A DNA stretch of 64,000 bases from Hahella ganghwensis DSM 17046 (GCF_000376785.1 NZ_AQXX01000126.1:47155-111154); one strand, 5' to 3'. Positions 38,602 through 48,408 are shown, counted from the stretch's first letter. A program made the numbers and translations. The notes: generated by a model not told the origin, from the letters alone.

Positions 38602-39667
38602 AATCATCCACATCGATGCGGATTCGTTCTACGCGTCAGTTGAGATCAGGGAAAATCCGTCTCTGGCAGACAAAGCCGTCGCGGTGGGCGGCAGCCCCAA
38701 CAAACGCGGGGTTATTGCCACCTGTAATTACAATGCCAGAAAGTTTGGCGTGCATTCTGCCATGTCGTCTGCACGGGCGCTGCAATTATGCCCTCACCTG
38801 ATTTTCGTCAAGCCTCGATTCGAGCTTTACCGAACAGTCTCGCACCAAATCCAGGACATTTTCCAAGAGTATACAGACCAGATTGAACCCCTATCCCTGG
38901 ACGAAGCCTATCTGGATGTCACCGAATGCCGCCAATGCCAGGGCAGCGCCACGCTGATTGCAGAGGAAATCCGGCAAAAAGTCCGCGAACGACTGAATCT
39001 GACAGTCTCGGCCGGTGTTGCGCCCAATAAGTTTCTGGCCAAAGTTGCCAGTGACTGGAACAAGCCGGATGGACTCTATGTCGTTCGCCCTCAGGATGTC
39101 GGCCGCTTTGTTTTCCAGTTGCCGGTGTCAAAAATCAACGGTGTCGGCAAAGTCACCGCCGCGAAAATGGAGGGGTTAGGCATTCTCACGTGCGGAGATC
39201 TGCAAGTATGGACTTTGGCTGATCTGGCTCTCAATTTCGGCAGCTATGGGGAACGCCTGTATAACCTCGCCAGAGGTATAGATGACCGCCCGGTCAAAAC
39301 AGACCGTATCCGCAAATCCCTATCCACCGAGCACACCTACGACAAAGATCTGGCAGACTTCTCCGCCATCGAAGAAAAAGCCCCGGCCATTTTTGAGGAA
39401 CTGACTCAGCGCTATGGCCGTATCAGCGACCAGTATCGGGTCACCAAACGTTTCGTCAAAGTAAAATTTGCCGACTTCACCCAAACCACACTGGAAGAGA
39501 TCATCCCCTCCCCCAGCGAACCCTGGCAGAGCCTGCCTGATTTCCTCCGACTCATGAAAGCCGCCTGGGAGCGGCAGTCCAAGCCGGTAAGACTGCTGGG
39601 CATGGGCGTACGATTGAAGGATCTGAATGAGCCCGTTGTCGGGGAACAGCTTTCATTGTTCGATTAG
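38567..39667 (+). CDS. dinB: DNA polymerase IV
   Basis: A 366-residue Y-family polymerase for translesion synthesis. Catalytic acidic motifs are seen in HIDADSFYASVE and SLDEAYLDVT, the helix-hairpin-helix follows in KINGVGKVTAAKMEGLG, and the protein ends in a beta-clamp binding motif (EQLSLFD). The start at 38567 has GAAGAG upstream and gives the usual N-terminus (RKIIHIDADSF). The frame is open further upstream within the LysR gene but that is not coding. No LexA box was identified since the promoter lies within the preceding gene. Confidence 0.96.
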   Translation: MSTTTESRALRKIIHIDADSFYASVEIRENPSLADKAVAVGGSPNKRGVIATCNYNARKFGVHSAMSSARALQLCPHLIFVKPRFELYRTVSHQIQDIFQEYTDQIEPLSLDEAYLDVTECRQCQGSATLIAEEIRQKVRERLNLTVSAGVAPNKFLAKVASDWNKPDGLYVVRPQDVGRFVFQLPVSKINGVGKVTAAKMEGLGILTCGDLQVWTLADLALNFGSYGERLYNLARGIDDRPVKTDRIRKSLSTEHTYDKDLADFSAIEEKAPAIFEELTQRYGRISDQYRVTKRFVKVKFADFTQTTLEEIIPSPSEPWQSLPDFLRLMKAAWERQSKPVRLLGMGVRLKDLNEPVVGEQLSLFD

Positions 39668-39844
39668 CCCCTGTTTACACAGACTTGCCAGCCTCTCACC
39701 ACTGCCGTTGCTGCCTACGCCCTCCCCTCCAACAAAACAGGCGTAGTTCTCCGGCGGGTGCATATCAGGCTCGGATAGGCTTATATAAGCATTCAAAGAC
39801 ATCATGCACCTTTAGACCTTTTTCGACAGCCTGGGAGAATCACT

Positions 39845-40732
39845 ATGACAGACCGCATCTGCATCATCGGCGGCACTTCGGTAGACACCATTGCCCATGT
39901 GGACCAGCTTCCGGACGGCAAACCCCAAACCATCTGGCCGCAAGACTGCTATCGTGCTGTCGGTAGCACCGGATCCGGTGAAGCCTTCAATCTAAAAGCT
40001 CTGGGCATGGAGATCTGCCTTCACACCCTCCTCGGCGAAGATTCGGAGGCTGACCTGATAAAACGGGAAATGGCGGCAAGAGGTATCCAGCTGATCGTGG
40101 AAACTACGCCTACTCCTACTGAACAACATGTCAATTTAATGAGCCCCGAAGGAGAGCGAATCTCTATTTTTACTCATCCTTCCGTGACACCGGAAGGCAT
40201 TAATTGGGAACCGGTTAGAGAAGCTATTGCCGGTTCGGATCTGGTCATTGTCAATATTCTGGAATACGCCAAACCGTCACTGGCGCTGGCCATGTCGGCC
40301 GGCAAACGCATCTGGACAGATCTACATGACTACGACGGCGAGAATGCTCACCATCAGCCTTTCATTGATGCGGCAGATGTGATTTTTCTCTCCAGTGATA
40401 ACTTTCCTGATCACCGGGAATTCATGCAGCAGATGATGGCCCGTGGTAAGCAATTTGTGGTGTGTACCCATGGTAGCCGGGGTGCCACTCTCTTGAATGA
40501 CAAAGGCGAATGGATTGAACAGCCGGTCTACCCCGTAGACGACGTCAAAGACACTAACGGTGCCGGAGACGCATTCTTCAGCGGCTTTCTCTTTGGTTAT
40601 CTGCATGGCCACACACTGCCGGATTGCATGAAACTGGCTGCAGCTTGCGGCGCACTCTGTGTCACATCAAAGAGTCTGGCAGCAGAATATCTGAACGCCA
40701 GCATGCTCCTGGACATGACCGGAGTGTGCTGA
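39845..40732 (+). CDS. PfkB-family sugar/nucleoside kinase
   Basis: A 295-residue ribokinase-like enzyme. The N-terminal signature (GSTGSGEAFNLKALGM) and the C-terminal ATP/catalytic motif DTNGAGDAFFSGF with its base Asp are both intact. Such kinases phosphorylate sugars or nucleosides with ATP. The substrate cannot be told, and no sugar pathway genes are adjacent. GGGAG lies 7 bases before the ATG. Probably a single-gene unit. Confidence 0.88.
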   Translation: MTDRICIIGGTSVDTIAHVDQLPDGKPQTIWPQDCYRAVGSTGSGEAFNLKALGMEICLHTLLGEDSEADLIKREMAARGIQLIVETTPTPTEQHVNLMSPEGERISIFTHPSVTPEGINWEPVREAIAGSDLVIVNILEYAKPSLALAMSAGKRIWTDLHDYDGENAHHQPFIDAADVIFLSSDNFPDHREFMQQMMARGKQFVVCTHGSRGATLLNDKGEWIEQPVYPVDDVKDTNGAGDAFFSGFLFGYLHGHTLPDCMKLAAACGALCVTSKSLAAEYLNASMLLDMTGVC

Positions 40733-40970
40733 TAACGCGCGCTAAAAAAGCAGCCTCTGCTGCCAAGCCATAAAACACACATATTCTCATCAATAGACTT
40801 AGTCCACAGGAGATACTAACAATTACTTATAGCGGCAAAACGAACTCTGGACAAATCTTAACTGGCTGCAATTAAAAACAAAAAAATCAGGACCTGCTGG
40901 CACTTCAAATCAGACTCGACTTTCAACTGTTGAATCGCCTGCAACGCCCAGGGAACAAGAGAGGATAATC

Positions 40971-41384
40971 ATGCAAGCCAATGAGACGACCCAAACGGAG
41001 AAAAGACGCACCCGAAGATATCCCGCCGTTGAATTATGCGCCTATGTACTGCGCCGAAAGGCCATGCTGATCAGCCTGTGGGATGAAGTTCAGGTCATTG
41101 ACTACAGCCACCTGGGCATGGCCTTCGAGGCTGATTCGGAACTGCTGGACAAAAAATCCCTGACCCTGTCGATTGAACTAAAAATGGAAGTTGGCGATAT
41201 CAAGGTGGATCGGGTCAACGGCAGAATTCGCCACACCCGCAACCTGGGAGGTTTATATCGATATGCCGTGGAATTCGAAAAAGGCCAGGATCCCAATCTA
41301 ATGCCACAACTGGTCAGATTGGAAAGTCTGCTTACCAGAAGCCAGAATCTGGCCGACCGGATACAGAAACAATCACAGGCCTGA
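40971..41384 (+). CDS. PilZ-domain protein
   Basis: A 137-residue single PilZ domain, the c-di-GMP receptor fold. The two binding motifs are present in order: KRRTRRYP (RxxxR type, about 11-18) and DYSHLGMAF (D/NxSxxG type, about 44-52). It presumably relays c-di-GMP levels to a partner. No motility or polysaccharide genes adjoin it, but a LapG-like protease is encoded about 11 kb away. AGAGGATAATC precedes the ATG. Confidence 0.85.
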   Translation: MQANETTQTEKRRTRRYPAVELCAYVLRRKAMLISLWDEVQVIDYSHLGMAFEADSELLDKKSLTLSIELKMEVGDIKVDRVNGRIRHTRNLGGLYRYAVEFEKGQDPNLMPQLVRLESLLTRSQNLADRIQKQSQA

Positions 41385-41514
41385 AGCACTAACGAACGAC
41401 CATAAGTAGTGCGCGGTATTTGGCCGTTCGTTCCCCTCCTTGCTGACGTCAACCCCTTATAACCACCCAGATAGAACGTTAGTCAGCATAAGCCCTGACA
41501 GACGTTCTCAAAGA

Positions 41515-42177
41515 TTATCGCTTGACCGCCAGCGAGACACCATCCGCAATCGGCACCATGGCGTAATCAATTCGCTTGTCACTCTGCATTTTTTTATTCA
41601 ACGCCCGAATGGCCCGGGTATCCACATCTTGCACTGTCGGGTCAGCCACCTTGCCACCCCATAGGACATTATCTACAGCAATCAGCCCACCAGGCCTCAA
41701 CAAGCGCAGACAGGCTTCATAATACCCATCATAGTTTTCTTTATCAGCGTCGATAAAAGCGAAATCGAAGGTTCTGGCCTGCCCCTGATCCAGGAGCCCT
41801 TGTAAGGTTTCCAGTGCTGGAGCCAACTTCAGGTCAATACGCTCCGACAATCCAGCCAGACACCAATACCGGCGGGCAATAGAAGTCCACTCGTCGCTGA
41901 CATCACAACAGATTAATCGTCCATCCGACGGCAGAGCATTGGCAATACAAATAGAACTGTAGCCGGTAAAGGTGCCGACTTCGATGGCTTTGCGCGCACC
42001 AATAAGTTTAACCAGCAGGTTCAGAAACTGCCCCTGCTCTGGTGCGATCTGCATATTGGCATATTCGTCTTCTGCGGTCTCGATCCTGAGTGCATGCAGA
42101 AGTTTGTCCTCCCTACTGCTGGTATCCACCAGATAATTCAACAGTGCGGATGTCATATTGAGCGTTTTGCCGGACAC
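41515..42177 (-). CDS. SAM-dependent O-methyltransferase (COMT/CCoAOMT type)
   Basis: About 220 residues of the class I O-methyltransferase family 3. The SAM site is in EVGTFTGYSSICIANALP, followed by the metal-binding FAFIDADKENYDGYYE and VDNVLWGGKVADP. Such enzymes methylate catechol-like hydroxyls with a divalent metal. A GTG at 42177 is chosen as the start because AAGGAGG ends 6 bases before it. Upstream in-frame residues and the downstream ATG at 42156 lack such a site. Confidence 0.92.
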   Translation of the reverse strand: MSGKTLNMTSALLNYLVDTSSREDKLLHALRIETAEDEYANMQIAPEQGQFLNLLVKLIGARKAIEVGTFTGYSSICIANALPSDGRLICCDVSDEWTSIARRYWCLAGLSERIDLKLAPALETLQGLLDQGQARTFDFAFIDADKENYDGYYEACLRLLRPGGLIAVDNVLWGGKVADPTVQDVDTRAIRALNKKMQSDKRIDYAMVPIADGVSLAVKR

Positions 42178-42293
42178 GATATTCCTCCTTAATGACCAAT
42201 CACCAACATTAATAAACCTTACCAACAGTAAGTGGCCGTTTTCCAAAATACAATTTTTTTAACGCTAAGTTCGATGCTTTGCTACAAGCCATA

Positions 42294-43598
42294 TCAGCAA
42301 ACAGGCAAGTCAAAAAAGAAACGGCATCCTACGTCTTCGTTCCTGAAACTCAAACTCCCCCCATGCGCTTCAATAATGCGAAGGCTGATATACAGCCCCA
42401 GACCTGAGCCACCTGACTGCCGGGTTTCACCCTGCAAGGCCTGAGCAAAAGGAGTGAATATATAAGAAACGAAATTCTCAGGAATTCCTGACCCATAATC
42501 TCTGACAGTCACTCTGACAGAGTCTTCCAGCCGAATCGCCGACACCTCAATTTGCCCATCTTTAGAACTGAACTTAATGGCATTGGAGATCAGGTTAAGC
42601 AGCACTTGAAAAATGCGATCCTCATCCAGTGTCGCCTTAAGACCGGGATCAATTCGGGTTACAATTTCCAACCCTTTCTCTTCCGCCATTTTCGCGCAGA
42701 AGGCACAGGTTTCTAATATCAGTTGGTCCAGCTGAAAACAGGATTTGTGTAAAGGCAGGTTACCCGACTGCATTCGCTCTAGATCCAGAATATCGTTCAC
42801 CAGTCGCATCAGTCGTTCGGAGTTCCTCTTGCCCATGGCAATCAGCTCCCTGGTCGGCCTCAGTTCAATCTGTTCGTGATTCCCGTCAATGACATCGATT
42901 TGCTTTTGCAACAGGGAAAGTGCCCCAAAGATGGCAGTCAAGGGCGTCCTCAATTCATGGGCGACCATACTGGTCCAGTTCCTTCGCTCTACTTCCATAG
43001 CTTTATACTCAGAAACCGCTCGCCTGCGAGCACTTTCATACTGATAGCAAATGGCCGATACGAACAGCATGGAAAAAACAGTGGCCATCACCCTTCCCAC
43101 AATGACACCGTCCCGCCATTGGTATTCAAGAGCTTCCTGATAGTGCATTACCAGTAAAAGCAGCAGTCCGACGGTAATCAGCAATGTCGCTCTCAATGCT
43201 CTCAGTCTGGCACCGACAAAGTTGGCAAGAAGGGGAACGGCCGGCATCCAGACCAGAACTCTTGAAAACACACCTCCGTCCGTAACAGCAATACCGAACA
43301 GCACCAGCGTAACAACTCCAACCAGCAGATCACTGGTTAAACCAAGATTTCCGGAGCGCCACAAAATGACCAGAAAGACTCCAAAAACCGGCACCAGCGC
43401 AAAAGTAATCAGGGTACTGGGCACCAGACCAAGAGAACTTAAACGGACGAACCCCATTACCAGAGCACATACGGCACCATAGACAATAATGCCGGCAATC
43501 AACCGCGCACGAGCCCTGTCTTCAGTATCCATTAGCGAAGAATCAGGAATAAGCCGGTCAAAAATAGCGGACTGATAATCGATAAAATGCTGAATCAA
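42294..43598 (-). CDS. Membrane sensor histidine kinase with MASE-like N-terminus
   Basis: A 434-residue protein. About five to six spans (residues 34-195) form an unrecognised membrane sensor, followed by HisKA with His214 (MVAHELRTPLTAIFG) and HATPase (NLISNAIKFSS; DYGSGIPENF; GGSGLGLYI). No receiver or partner regulator gene is adjacent. The first codon at 43598 is TTG, and an ATG at 43532 would still retain all spans. The O-methyltransferase gene precedes it in the opposite sense of transcription order, on the same strand (117 bp gap). Confidence 0.9.
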   Translation of the reverse strand: MIQHFIDYQSAIFDRLIPDSSLMDTEDRARARLIAGIIVYGAVCALVMGFVRLSSLGLVPSTLITFALVPVFGVFLVILWRSGNLGLTSDLLVGVVTLVLFGIAVTDGGVFSRVLVWMPAVPLLANFVGARLRALRATLLITVGLLLLLVMHYQEALEYQWRDGVIVGRVMATVFSMLFVSAICYQYESARRRAVSEYKAMEVERRNWTSMVAHELRTPLTAIFGALSLLQKQIDVIDGNHEQIELRPTRELIAMGKRNSERLMRLVNDILDLERMQSGNLPLHKSCFQLDQLILETCAFCAKMAEEKGLEIVTRIDPGLKATLDEDRIFQVLLNLISNAIKFSSKDGQIEVSAIRLEDSVRVTVRDYGSGIPENFVSYIFTPFAQALQGETRQSGGSGLGLYISLRIIEAHGGSLSFRNEDVGCRFFFDLPVC

Positions 43599-43794
43599 TA
43601 CAGGTACCCTGGCTCAATCAGAGGGATAATGGTTGATTTGGCTCCGTCATCGCTTCTTTTCGGTTTTGCCGCATATACAAATAAAGCTCGTACGGTTAAA
43701 TAAGCATAGACGGAAAAAGCACTTCTTGACCTGGCACTACCCAACCTAAACCAAGAACACTGAAAAAAAGCAAATCAACCACAAAGGAAAACAG

Positions 43795-44112
43795 ATGATT
43801 CAACATATTGTCCTTTTTAAAATTGCCTCTTCCGCCACTGCAGAACAAATCTCGCACATGGACCGCAGCCTGGCAGCACTTTGTCAGAGCATTGACGGAT
43901 TACTTTCCTACAGCGGGGGGCCCAACAACAGCCCGGAACAAATCGAGCGTGGATATAACTTCGGCTTCGTAATGTCATTTACAGACAGGGAAGCTCGTGA
44001 CAATTACCTGCCCCACCCTGAGCACGAGAAGGTCAAACAAATCATTGGTGGGTTACTACTGGACACCGAGGATAATGTCCTTGTTTACGACTATGAATTC
44101 CAGGACAGCTGA
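43795..44112 (+). CDS. Dabb-family (stress-responsive A/B barrel) protein
   Basis: A 105-residue protein with the start MIQHIVLFKI, the RGYNFGFVMSFTDREARDNY core and the PHPEHEKV motif of the dimeric alpha/beta barrel (Dabb) family. Its members include small enzymes and stress proteins of mostly unknown reaction. AAAGGAAA precedes the ATG. Stands alone between convergent and divergent neighbours. Confidence 0.85.
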   Translation: MIQHIVLFKIASSATAEQISHMDRSLAALCQSIDGLLSYSGGPNNSPEQIERGYNFGFVMSFTDREARDNYLPHPEHEKVKQIIGGLLLDTEDNVLVYDYEFQDS

Positions 44113-44257
44113 TCAGATATACTTTGATTCGAGAACAGGGCCTGTGAACACTGAGGAAGTGCACAGGCGCGCGGGTGGTACCAGCTCTACGGCTGATACA
44201 GACTCAATACTGATCCGGACCAAACCGTTGAATCAGGTGCCATTGACGAGACAAATA

Positions 44258-45199
44258 CTATGTCGGTATAGCGGATTTCTGATCCTGCTTCAGTGCCAGG
44301 GCGCTGTGTACAGCTATGGTGCCGATCACGATCAGCCCTCCGATCAGTGCCAGTGAAGGTGGAACTTCTCCAATCACCCACCACACCCAGATCGGGGCCA
44401 ATACAGTTTCAATCAGCAGAAACAGACTCACTTCCGGTGACGGCAAATATCGGGTTGCAACCATGATCAGCACCGAAGCCATCGGCATCTGCACCAACCC
44501 CATCAAGGCTAACCAGCCATAACTGTCGACGCCCAGCGTCAGCGGGTTTGCGAAAGGAATCGCCATTAATGCTGCCACCACACCACTGACGGCGATCACC
44601 GGCACTCTCGGGATGCCCGGATTCCGCCTAAGTATCGTCAGAGATAACCCCATCAGAATGGCCAACACCAGAGCCAGAGTATCTCCCAGCCAACCACCGC
44701 TTTGCATTGAACTTGAAAATACCACGGCCACTCCGCACATACTCGCCAGAATCGCCAGTACGGTGCGCAAACGAATCACTTCACCGATCAACACCCAAGA
44801 GAACAACGCAGCAAAAAATGGCGAGCTGGACAAGATCACCACCGTATTAGCGACCATGGTATTGGAAACAGAAAGCACGAACAGTCCGGTGGACACACCA
44901 TACAGCAATGCCACACTCCAGGCCGCAACCGCGGTGTTCCGGACCAGCATTGCTCGCCACTGACCACTTTTGACGGAAAAAAGCGCCATGGTGGCAAATA
45001 TAAAAAAGCCTCGCCAGAACATCACATCCCAACTACTGGCATTTGCCAACTTCACCAGCAGTGCATCGAAACTCAAAACGGTTACGCCGATGAAGGCCGC
45101 CCATGTCCCCTGGAGGCGATGTGAAGAAAGATCAATATGCGCAGTTGCCAAAGTACGTCCTACTCGATCAAAAGAATCAACAATCCAAACCAATTCCAA
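44258..45199 (-). CDS. EamA/DMT-superfamily transporter
   Basis: About 313 residues with ten predicted spans in two EamA halves (N-half: WAAFIGVTVLSFDALLVKLA; C-half: YGWLALMGLVQMPMASVL; APIWVWWVIGEVPPSLALIG). The usual role is export of metabolites or amino acids. The start is uncertain: a TTG at 45199 with GGAAG just before it is used, since no ATG precedes the first span. A possible small gene ends 16 bp upstream. Confidence 0.85.
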   Translation of the reverse strand: MELVWIVDSFDRVGRTLATAHIDLSSHRLQGTWAAFIGVTVLSFDALLVKLANASSWDVMFWRGFFIFATMALFSVKSGQWRAMLVRNTAVAAWSVALLYGVSTGLFVLSVSNTMVANTVVILSSSPFFAALFSWVLIGEVIRLRTVLAILASMCGVAVVFSSSMQSGGWLGDTLALVLAILMGLSLTILRRNPGIPRVPVIAVSGVVAALMAIPFANPLTLGVDSYGWLALMGLVQMPMASVLIMVATRYLPSPEVSLFLLIETVLAPIWVWWVIGEVPPSLALIGGLIVIGTIAVHSALALKQDQKSAIPT

Positions 45200-45214
45200 A
45201 TGGCTTCCAAACAG

Positions 45215-45397
45215 CTAAAAGGAACACCCCAACTGAATCAGCTTCCAAAACAGCTGATCCACAATCATCATCAATCTAAAGGAGCAGCTCCCCAACATAG
45301 CCACATCCTGGCGAATATTCAGAATGGTTTCCTGCCGAAAAACGGCATTGTGTGACGGATAACGGGTGATCTCAAGGGCCAGCGCCATCATTATCAT
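45215..45397 (-). CDS. Possible 60-residue small protein upstream of the EamA gene
   Basis: From an ATG at 45397 preceded by GGAAGG the frame encodes MIMMALALEITRYPSHNAVF and onward to FRLMMIVDQLFWKLIQLG, partly hydrophobic near the end. It stops 16 bp before the EamA start, on the same strand, so it might be a leader or partner. No homology is recalled. The rest of the 45200-45532 gap shows only the presumed promoter region of the sigma-54 activator, without clear boxes. Confidence 0.3.
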   Translation of the reverse strand: MIMMALALEITRYPSHNAVFRQETILNIRQDVAMLGSCSFRLMMIVDQLFWKLIQLGCSF

Positions 45398-45532
45398 AGA
45401 CCTTCCCGCCTTTATTAAGCCGCCCCTCTCACTCCTACTCTTAAGTCTATACAGACCAACGGGATTAGAATAAGGTAATTCATTAGCGCGCAGCATTAGG
45501 AATCACAAGTAGAACGCTGCCTGGCTGGATAA

Positions 45533-46939
45533 ATGAATGGCGACCTACAAAAAATGATAACAACACAATTCCTCAAGGAAGATCCATTGGTGCACGTAGT
45601 GGATAGGTTCTGCGAAGGCAGCATCATTGTCGACCGCGACGTCAATATCCTCTGGATCAGCAATAAATACCGCAAACTGCTGGAGCTGCCAGAAGACTCA
45701 CAGGCCGAAGGTCGCCCGGTGGAAGAAATCATTCCGAACAGCATGATGCGCCAGGTGGTTGAAAGCGGCCAGCCAATTCTTCTGGATATGTTACGCATCC
45801 GGGGAACCTGGATGGTGGTCACGCGCATACCTATCCGGGACGATCAGGACCGGGTCGCAGGCGGTATCGGGTTTGTGTTTTACAAAGAGCTGGATTATCT
45901 CAAGCCATTCGTGGAAAAGTTTGCCCGCTTACGTGGTCAGCCAACCACTGCAGAACGACAGTTGGCAGACATGCGCCAAGCCAAATACAGCTTCTCGGAT
46001 TTCAAAGGCAGAAGTGATGCAACGCGACAACTCCTTAAACGGGCCAGACAGGCAGCAGAGCTCGACACCACTGTCCTGTTATTGGGAGAGACCGGCACCG
46101 GCAAGGAAGTGCTGGCGCATGCCGTTCATCAGGCTTCGCTAAGATCAGAAAGGCCCTTTGTGTGTGTCAACATGGCAGCCATTCCTGAAAATCTGCTGGA
46201 GGCAGAGTTTTTTGGCGTCGCTCCCGGCGCCTATACCGGCGCAGACCGTAAAGGCCGTGTCGGCAAAATCGAACTGGCTAATGAAGGGACTCTTTTCCTG
46301 GATGAAGTCGGCGACCTGCCACTGGGGTTGCAAAGCAAATTATTAAGAGTGCTGCAGGAGCAGGAATTCGAACCCCTGGGGTCCAATAACATTATCAGGG
46401 TAAACGTCAGAGTCATTGCCGCCACCAGCCGGGACCTGAAATCCATGGTGGACGAAGGCCACTTTCGGGCCGATCTTTACTATCGTTTAAACGTACTCCC
46501 GATAGAAGTCCCCCCACTGCGCGATCGCCTGGAGGACATCAAACTCCTCGCAGACAATATGCTCGACACCTTCAGTCATGCAACCGGTCTGCCTCTCAGA
46601 CATCTTGATGAATCCGCAGTCAATCTCCTGCGCAACTATTCCTGGCCGGGCAATGTCCGGGAACTACAGAACACTCTGGAACGGGCTTTTATTTTCTCTG
46701 ATGAAAATGAACTCACACCGGCAGACTTTCCTCAATTACGTAAAGCTGTCGGTACCCGCCAGAGCTCCAAGCCTGCCCACCCTGTTGAGCCTCTAAGCAA
46801 AACCCTGGAAAGAGCCGAGCGGGAGGCCCTTCTGAACGCTTTGAAATCCTGCGGAAACAACCGCAGCCAGGCCGCCAGGATGTTAGGAGTTTCCAGGGCA
46901 ACGTTATATGAAAAACTGCAAAGGCATGATTTGATATAA
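45533..46939 (+). CDS. Sigma-54-dependent activator with PAS domain
   Basis: A 468-residue enhancer-binding protein. An N-terminal PAS-like sensor (about 18-125) is followed by an AAA+ domain with Walker A GETGTGKE (185-192), the sigma-54 contact loop GAYTGA (232-237) and Walker B TLFLDEVG (253-260), then a Fis-type HTH at the C-terminus (NNRSQAARMLGVSRATLYEK). The next genes are a TRAP transporter and CoA-transferase with a sigma-54 promoter and paired palindromes before them, so it almost certainly drives that operon in response to a small ligand. No receiver domain is present. Confidence 0.94.
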   Translation: MNGDLQKMITTQFLKEDPLVHVVDRFCEGSIIVDRDVNILWISNKYRKLLELPEDSQAEGRPVEEIIPNSMMRQVVESGQPILLDMLRIRGTWMVVTRIPIRDDQDRVAGGIGFVFYKELDYLKPFVEKFARLRGQPTTAERQLADMRQAKYSFSDFKGRSDATRQLLKRARQAAELDTTVLLLGETGTGKEVLAHAVHQASLRSERPFVCVNMAAIPENLLEAEFFGVAPGAYTGADRKGRVGKIELANEGTLFLDEVGDLPLGLQSKLLRVLQEQEFEPLGSNNIIRVNVRVIAATSRDLKSMVDEGHFRADLYYRLNVLPIEVPPLRDRLEDIKLLADNMLDTFSHATGLPLRHLDESAVNLLRNYSWPGNVRELQNTLERAFIFSDENELTPADFPQLRKAVGTRQSSKPAHPVEPLSKTLERAEREALLNALKSCGNNRSQAARMLGVSRATLYEKLQRHDLI

Positions 46940-47009
46940 CTCCTGCCTTTCATTTGAAACAATCGAATCAGCGGCGCTGAAAGCTACCAGATTCAGGCCA
47001 CCCAAAACC

Positions 47010-47025
47010 GTCTGAAAAAGCAGAC
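47010..47025. promoter_or_regulatory. Upstream activator palindrome 1
   Basis: GTCTGAAAAAGCAGAC is an inverted repeat with 5-bp arms (GTCTG/CAGAC) and a 6-base centre, preceded by ACC. A second copy with the same arms and spacing lies 139 bp downstream. The likely binding protein is the sigma-54 activator encoded just before. Confidence 0.7.
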
Positions 47026-47148
47026 AGTGTCCAGAATTCAATACAAAAACAGATTAAACTCATAAAAAACAAAGCACTATAAAACCCCACAAACCCTCTC
47101 ACCCAAGACACTTCACCAGATTGGGGGCCTTTCAGCCACCTGAACACC

Positions 47149-47164
47149 GTCTGAATTTCCAGAC
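47149..47164. promoter_or_regulatory. Upstream activator palindrome 2
   Basis: GTCTGAATTTCCAGAC matches the first palindrome in both arms, the AA after the left arm and the flanking ACC. It lies 64 bp upstream of the -24 element, a usual distance for an enhancer. Confidence 0.7.
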
Positions 47165-47227
47165 ACCTCCTAACGCGCCATTTTAGAGAACCCCTCTACC
47201 CCTTTGATATTAAAGACAAATAAATTC

Positions 47228-47243
47228 TGGCCCAGTGCTTGCT
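47228..47243 (+). promoter_or_regulatory. Sigma-54 (RpoN) -24/-12 promoter of the TRAP operon
   Basis: TGGCCCAGTGCTTGCT has TGGC and TTGC with the exact GG-N10-GC spacing. Transcription should begin near 47255, leaving a leader of about 38 bases before the ATG at 47292. The next gene upstream encodes a sigma-54 activator. The rest of the 46940-47291 gap holds the two palindromes. Confidence 0.88.
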
Positions 47244-47291
47244 AACTCAATATTCGTCAAAAACTCAGAAATAAAAATAATTGGGGTTCCC

Positions 47292-48365
47292 ATGACGCTC
47301 AAAAGCAAATCCAACAAGATCAACACCTTTCTCACTCTGACCCTGACCAGCACGCTGCTTTGCGCTGGTTTGTATACCAACGCAGAAGACAAAGTCCGCT
47401 GGAAAATGCAGGCAGCTTTCGGCAGCAACCTGCCAGCACTCGGCGACACCATTCCCGGCGTTATGGATTCTCTCAAGGAAGCCACTGATGGCCGTGTCAT
47501 CATCAAACATTACGAGCCCAGCAAGCTAGTCCCGACTCTGAACATCACCGACGCGGTAAAAAGCGGAAAGATCGAAGCAGGCTATACCTGGCTGGGCTAC
47601 GATCAAGGCAAGCTTCCCTCTTCTGTGCTGTTTGCCTCGGTTCCGTTCGGCATGGAACCCTGGGAATACATTGGATGGTGGTATGAAGCCGGCGGCAAGC
47701 AACTGGCTGAGGACATCTACCACAAAATCAACATTCACCCCGTACTTTGTGGCATGACCGGTCCTGAAACCGCCGGCTGGTTCAAAAAGGAAATCAACGG
47801 ATTGGAAGACGTGAAGGGACTGAAGATGCGCTTTGCCGGCATTGGCGGCCAGGTCATGCAGGACCTCGGCGCTTCAGTCACCGTATTGCCAGGAGGCGAA
47901 ATCTTCCAGGCCCTTGAAAAAGGGGCCATCGACGCCACCGAATTTTCTCTACCCGCCGTGGATCAAAAACTGGGGTTCAACAAAGTCGCCAAATATAACT
48001 ATTTCCCTGGCTGGCACCAGCCCCATGCCGCCTTTCACCTGGTAGTTAATAAAGAAGAGTGGGACAAAACCTCTTCCATGGATAAAGCCGTGATCAACTT
48101 GGCCTGCGAGGCCAGCGTGACTCGCGACCTTGCCCGTAGCGAAGGCATTCAGGGCGCCGCAATGGCCGAGCTCGAAAGCCAGGGCGCCATCTCAAAACGC
48201 CTTCCGGAACCACTACTACGTGAACTGCAAAAAGTCAGCATCAAGGTGCTGGAAGCCGAGGCCAGCAAAGATAACGACTTTAAGTCCGTCTACGAACACC
48301 AGCTCTCATTCTCCAAAGACTACAAGCGCTGGAAAGAGTTCGGCTACTTGCCAAGAGACTTTTAG
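47292..48365 (+). CDS. dctP: TRAP transporter solute-binding protein, 2-oxoacid (TakP) type
   Basis: About 357 residues with a signal peptide (INTFLTLTLTSTLLCAG). The protein resembles TakP-like TRAP receptors, which bind 2-oxo acids: CGMTGPETAGWFKKEING, LKMRFAGIGGQVMQDLGASV, LPGGEIFQALEKGAIDATEF and NYFPGWHQPHAAFHLVV. The start at 47292 is fixed by the sigma-54 promoter, because an upstream start at 47235 would lie inside it, and by GGGG 6 bases before the ATG. First gene of the TRAP/CoA-transferase operon. Ligand identity is inferred from family only. Confidence 0.92.
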   Translation: MTLKSKSNKINTFLTLTLTSTLLCAGLYTNAEDKVRWKMQAAFGSNLPALGDTIPGVMDSLKEATDGRVIIKHYEPSKLVPTLNITDAVKSGKIEAGYTWLGYDQGKLPSSVLFASVPFGMEPWEYIGWWYEAGGKQLAEDIYHKINIHPVLCGMTGPETAGWFKKEINGLEDVKGLKMRFAGIGGQVMQDLGASVTVLPGGEIFQALEKGAIDATEFSLPAVDQKLGFNKVAKYNYFPGWHQPHAAFHLVVNKEEWDKTSSMDKAVINLACEASVTRDLARSEGIQGAAMAELESQGAISKRLPEPLLRELQKVSIKVLEAEASKDNDFKSVYEHQLSFSKDYKRWKEFGYLPRDF

Positions 48366-48408
48366 ACACCCCTAGTCATCCATCATTGCTCTACCCAGAG
48401 CTCTGTCT

